Below are positions 1-64,000 of a DNA stretch of 64,000 bases, one piece after another. Numbering within the stretch: the stretch's first letter is position 1; each line of letters starts with the position of its first letter. This DNA is from Amorphochlora amoebiformis (lineage: Eukaryota > Cercozoa > Chlorarachniophyceae). The translations under genes were made by a program, and so were the position numbers. The notes beneath the pieces were generated by a model. That model ran no database searches and was not told where the DNA came from. It saw only the letters and a list, made by a program, of their open reading frames with translations. The stretch spans positions 1,736,001 to 1,800,000 of the forward strand of contig BAAHQB010000005.1 in the NCBI GenBank assembly GCA_054601695.1, in the 5' to 3' direction.

Positions 1-293
1 TGTATGAACTTATATATACATACCTATATATCGATGTTATATATATATATATATATATACACATATATATATATATTATGTATATATATATATATATACA
101 TATACATATGTACATATATATACATATATATATATATATTAATTTATATCTAATCTATATATATATATATATATACATATGTATGTATATATATATATAC
201 ATACATCTATATTCATATATAATATATATATTTATATATACAATATATAAATACATATATATATACATATATATATATATATATGAATTACAC

Positions 294-8059
<7,766 letters not shown>

Positions 8060-8326
8060 TTTCGGCTCAGTTTTTTTTTGACCGGTGGAAATGGGACGTG
8101 GAGAATTACCCCTGCCACGTGTCGATGTGGCTTTATTAGATATCTCATATATCTACTAAATCCATATCTCCGATATCCTATTATTACCCCGAAATTTTAG
8201 ATATATCTAATTTTTACATATCAACATATTCTGAAACAATAACCTGATCCATATTGACACGTGTTACCTCCAAAGCTATTCTAGCCACTCCCCCCTTCCC
8301 CCCCCCCTTTCCGTCCTCCGTTAAAG
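8060..8326. promoter_or_regulatory. Bidirectional promoter with CACGTG boxes
   Basis: The 267 bp between divergent start codons (8059 minus, 8327 plus) must hold both promoters. CACGTG palindromes lie at 8116-8121 and 8258-8263; a third at 8370-8375 is inside DUF924 exon 1. A C-run and AT-rich stretch (8130-8220) lie between. No classical TATA box is clear. Confidence 0.6.
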
Positions 8327-19068
<10,742 letters not shown>

Positions 19069-19566
19069 ACGTAAACGTCGACTCAGGAACCTACTAGACC
19101 TAGCACAGCATCATGAGTCACGGTAGTTTAAAGACTTAGTGTTAGATTTACAGCAATTAGATTTATATTAGTGTCACGGATTCAAAATTTTAGAATAAAC
19201 AAGCATTATGGAAGATGAACAGTGGCCGGTCCCTCAGCTCTGGGCTGTTGAACCGATATATACTTACTAGAACTTTGGTCATAATGACTAGAATGGCCTG
19301 CTCGAACGTCTACGTAGTACTAGTATTAGGATCAGGTAAGAATGATCTCAATGATCTGATTCTCCCATACATGCCAGTAATCCGACTGAGTAGGAGTAGT
19401 AGCATATATCCTATGAGTTCAAGAGTTTTGTTTGTAATCATTAGTCATCAAGTATGATTAACTTGATTATTTGTTTTGACGGATAATTTTGGTCCACTAA
19501 ATTGTCCCGCAACGATGTGCATGCATACTGGCTAAGTTGTCGCGCAACCATGTGCATGTATACTGG
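19069..19566. other. Convergent intergenic spacer
   Basis: About 500 bp of unique sequence between the DUF924 stop (19068, plus) and the SprT-like stop (19567, minus). It must hold both 3' UTRs. A 31-bp near-repeat (TGTGCATG[TC]ATACTGGCTAAG) occurs at about 19516 and 19549. No gene is seen. Confidence 0.6.
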
Positions 19567-23957
<4,391 letters not shown>

Positions 23958-24124
23958 TCGGAGATCCCCCCGGTAGTGACGGTCGATTGATGGATAAAAT
24001 TAGCTCAGCAAGGTTGTAAATAAGGACAAATCAGGAAGAAGTATATTAACCTTGGTGTTTTCTCTTGATTTATATTTAATGAAACTGAAGTTGAAACTGG
24101 CCCCTCTCGATTCGACCGCGCGCG
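23958..24124. promoter_or_regulatory. Compact bidirectional promoter
   Basis: Only 167 bp separate the divergent start codons of the SprT-like gene (23957, minus) and the transporter (24125, plus). The sequence is unique. GGAGATC occurs twice near 23960. No CACGTG and no clear TATA box. Confidence 0.6.
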
Positions 24125-36721
<12,597 letters not shown>

Positions 36722-36869
36722 AATTTCGCGCGAGCCCGAGGCATCATATTTTTTTTTTTTTATTTATTCGCGTAGGCTAGGTAGTTTGAAAAACTTGTAA
36801 AAAAAAGTATGGCTCTATTACAAGGGGCTGCAAGTTCTAGAATTGTGTGATGATTACTGGTGTGTACAG

Positions 36870-36985
36870 GTACACTGTCGTACTGGTGTACTACTGTCGT
36901 ACTGGTGTACTACTGTCGTACTGGTGTACTGTCTAGACTGTCGACGATCGTGCTGTTGTACTGTTGTACTGTCTAGACTGTCGTC
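36870..36985 (+). repeat. Short tandem repeat TACTGTCGTACTGGTG
   Basis: Three exact 18-bp units and several shortened or mutated ones (CTGTTGTACTGT). Confidence 0.85.
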
Positions 36986-37650
36986 AGTTTTCTTCTCCAA
37001 TATCGAGAAAATCTAGAAAATGGTGGATGATATGTGATGATTGCTGTGCCTATGCATATCTGGTTTTTTACTGGATATATATCTAGATATATCGTGATAT
37101 AGTAATCTAAAACGTATCTAGGGTATATATCTAGTATATCTAGTATATGTAAGTAATGTATAATCTTTACTAGAGTCTAGTCTAGTTACTAACAACAACC
37201 GTGGTGTATATATACCGCATATCCAGTATATCTAGCATATCTAGTGTATATATCTAGATATACTATATACACCTACTAGACCTAGAATCTACAAACATAC
37301 ACCGTATCTTACTCTGGATGTACAGATATAATAGTCACTCTAGATCTTGATTCTTGATCTCTAGTGTATCCACATCTTAGTCCAGACTCCAGACTTGGGT
37401 GAGTATGGATGTAAATGCACAGACAATTAAGCTGAGTCAAGATCTTAATAATATTCGATCGTCACCGGTTTACCAATTCCTAGAATTCTACCCTGGTACA
37501 TGTACTGCATGCACTGGAAAACCCTAATTAACACTCTCCACATTAAGCCTCAGCCAACGCAAAGCGAAGCCACAAACCCTAACCAAACCCCAACCCCTAG
37601 AAGTTCTAGGCTAGAACCCAAACTAGCCAAACCCTACACTACAGCCCCAC

Positions 37651-37695
37651 GAGGAGTCAATGGACTAAGACATGCTGAATAATATCTGATCCTAA
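37651..37695 (+). repeat. Dispersed 45-bp motif, copy a
   Basis: GAGTCAATGG, then ACTAAGACATGCTGAATAAT and TCTGATCCTAACCC. A short internal deletion removes the CCTCGG part. Confidence 0.85.
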
Positions 37696-38014
37696 CCCTA
37701 ACCCTAATTCTCAATCTACTAGATCTAGTATCGCTAATATATATATATATATGCGCTCATTCTCTCATTTGCCGGTAGCTAGTTTGCTACCCACTACGCT
37801 ACTCCAGAGTCCAGAACTATCGACGGGATAAAGAACTTCAGTATCATAGTCACTGAGTGGTAGTAATCTAGGTAATATCTAGTAAGTATATCTTGATGAT
37901 TAAATCCAATGACAAAGACTTCAATTCATCAGTCAATAGGCTAGATTCTGGAGATTTGAGATACGTCAAGTAAGTATAGCTACGTGGACTACATGTCTAG
38001 ATGTATATATGGTG

Positions 38015-63186
<25,172 letters not shown>

Positions 63187-63239
63187 GTAATAGTGGTATA
63201 ATACTTTTTTTTTGGATGAATTTTTAACAATTTTTTAAG

Positions 63240-63271
<32 letters not shown>

Positions 63272-63290
63272 GTATGTATATATAAATATA

Positions 63291-63338
<48 letters not shown>

Positions 63339-63388
63339 ATATATGTGTGCGTCTTCGTGTGTGTGCGTGTTTGTGTGTATATATTTTA

Positions 63389-63456
<68 letters not shown>

Positions 63457-63938
63457 AATGTAAATATAAATATAAATATATATACATATGTCTATATATA
63501 CATATAAATATATATATATATATATTGCTAACGCAGCACTCAAGCAGGCTGATAGTACGGTTCAGCCCGCCAGAAATATGACACTAGGTAGTGAGCTCCG
63601 GTAGCACGATGATGTAGACAGCCATCCAGTTCAGCTCTTTCCGAAATCAGAATTCAACTTTTCATGCTGAATGGCTACCTCCGCTTCCACTTCAAAAGAA
63701 CGAGGTTCTCTTCTCGGGTATCATTAGGGGTGATATGGCGTGACGTCACGCTCTGTCACGAAACCTCGGGAAGCACGTTACTAGCTGATATTGCGGGATG
63801 ATACGATCTCCAAACGATCTCCAAACGATCTCCAAACGATCTCCAGAATCTCCATCGATTTCGAGGGGTGAATATTAGGGGTATGAGGACGTTTTTATAG
63901 TATTCAGATATCTATGCATCGACCTGCGTCTACTGATG

Positions 63939-63996
<58 letters not shown>

Positions 63997-64000
63997 TATA
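63187..64000 (+). other. Hexosaminidase intron reaching the window edge
   Basis: (TA)n at 63240-63525 and 63945-64000 flank unique sequence 63530-63940. The unique part has a 14-bp perfect palindrome with TGACGTCA (63738-63751) and an 11-bp tandem repeat. None of its frames matches the next expected hexosaminidase motif (HLGGDE). Confidence 0.5.
63801..63846 (+). repeat. 11-bp tandem repeat ACGATCTCCAA, four units
   Basis: Four consecutive units with the last one slightly changed. Confidence 0.9.

Larger units (their letters stand above)
36722..38014. other. Convergent intergenic spacer of unique AT-rich sequence
   Basis: About 1.3 kb between the tentative end of the transporter (plus) and the end of the hydrolase (minus). 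Rich in CTAGATAT and TCTAGA words. It holds a GTACTGTCGTACTGGT repeat (36870-36985) and one copy of the dispersed 45-bp motif (37651). Some donor-like GTAAGT sites exist, but no convincing exon. Confidence 0.5.

Overview
Nuclear DNA of an intron-rich microbial eukaryote. I cannot name the lineage. Introns are spliceosomal (GT-AG, a few GC-AG), TAA, TAG and TGA all act as stops, and telomere-type TTAGGG/CCCTAA repeats and a Ty1/copia retrotransposon are present. About three quarters of the window looks like junk: (TA)n microsatellite, interstitial TTAGGG/CCCTAA arrays, CT/GA tracts and minisatellites. The long open frames made of Tyr-Ile, Leu-Ser or Arg-Val runs are repeat artefacts. The short non-repetitive islands between the repeats are exons, mostly 25-85 bp. 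Joined by splice signals, reading phase and protein family, they give six genes that alternate in strand without exception.

Layout: (1) 8059 to before 294, minus: ABHD18-like alpha/beta hydrolase, 12 exons seen, C-terminus off the left edge. (2) 8327-19068, plus: complete DUF924-family gene, 13 exons, 268 aa, probable organellar presequence. (3) 23957-19567, minus: complete gene with a SprT-like C-terminal half, 9 exons, 403 aa. (4) 24125 to about 36721, plus: SLC35A-type nucleotide-sugar transporter, 13 well supported exons plus a tentative last one. A 3.1-kb copia element (33403-36512) with two identical 238-bp LTRs sits in its last intron. (5) 55472-38015, minus: membrane-anchored alpha/beta hydrolase of the ABHD1/2/3-YheT type, about 34 exons, about 504 aa. 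(6) 56301 to beyond the right edge, plus: GH20 beta-N-acetylhexosaminidase, 13 exons seen, cut before the catalytic Asp-Glu exon. Starts are head-to-head in pairs (gaps 267, 167 and about 830 bp) and ends are tail-to-tail (about 500 bp and 1.3 kb).

The genes do not form one pathway. Secretory and membrane functions recur (transporter, secreted hexosaminidase, two anchored hydrolases), but that may be chance. The notable biology is the intron architecture. The repeats themselves supply splice sites (GTATATAT, GTAACCCTAACCC, GTTAGGG as donors; CCCTAAG, CCCTAG, TATATAG as acceptors). Many introns carry arrays of broken copies of the edge of the neighbouring exon, always with the splice site on that side. 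A 45-bp motif of unknown origin is scattered through the telomere-type introns. All exon models come from reading by eye; transcript data would settle them.
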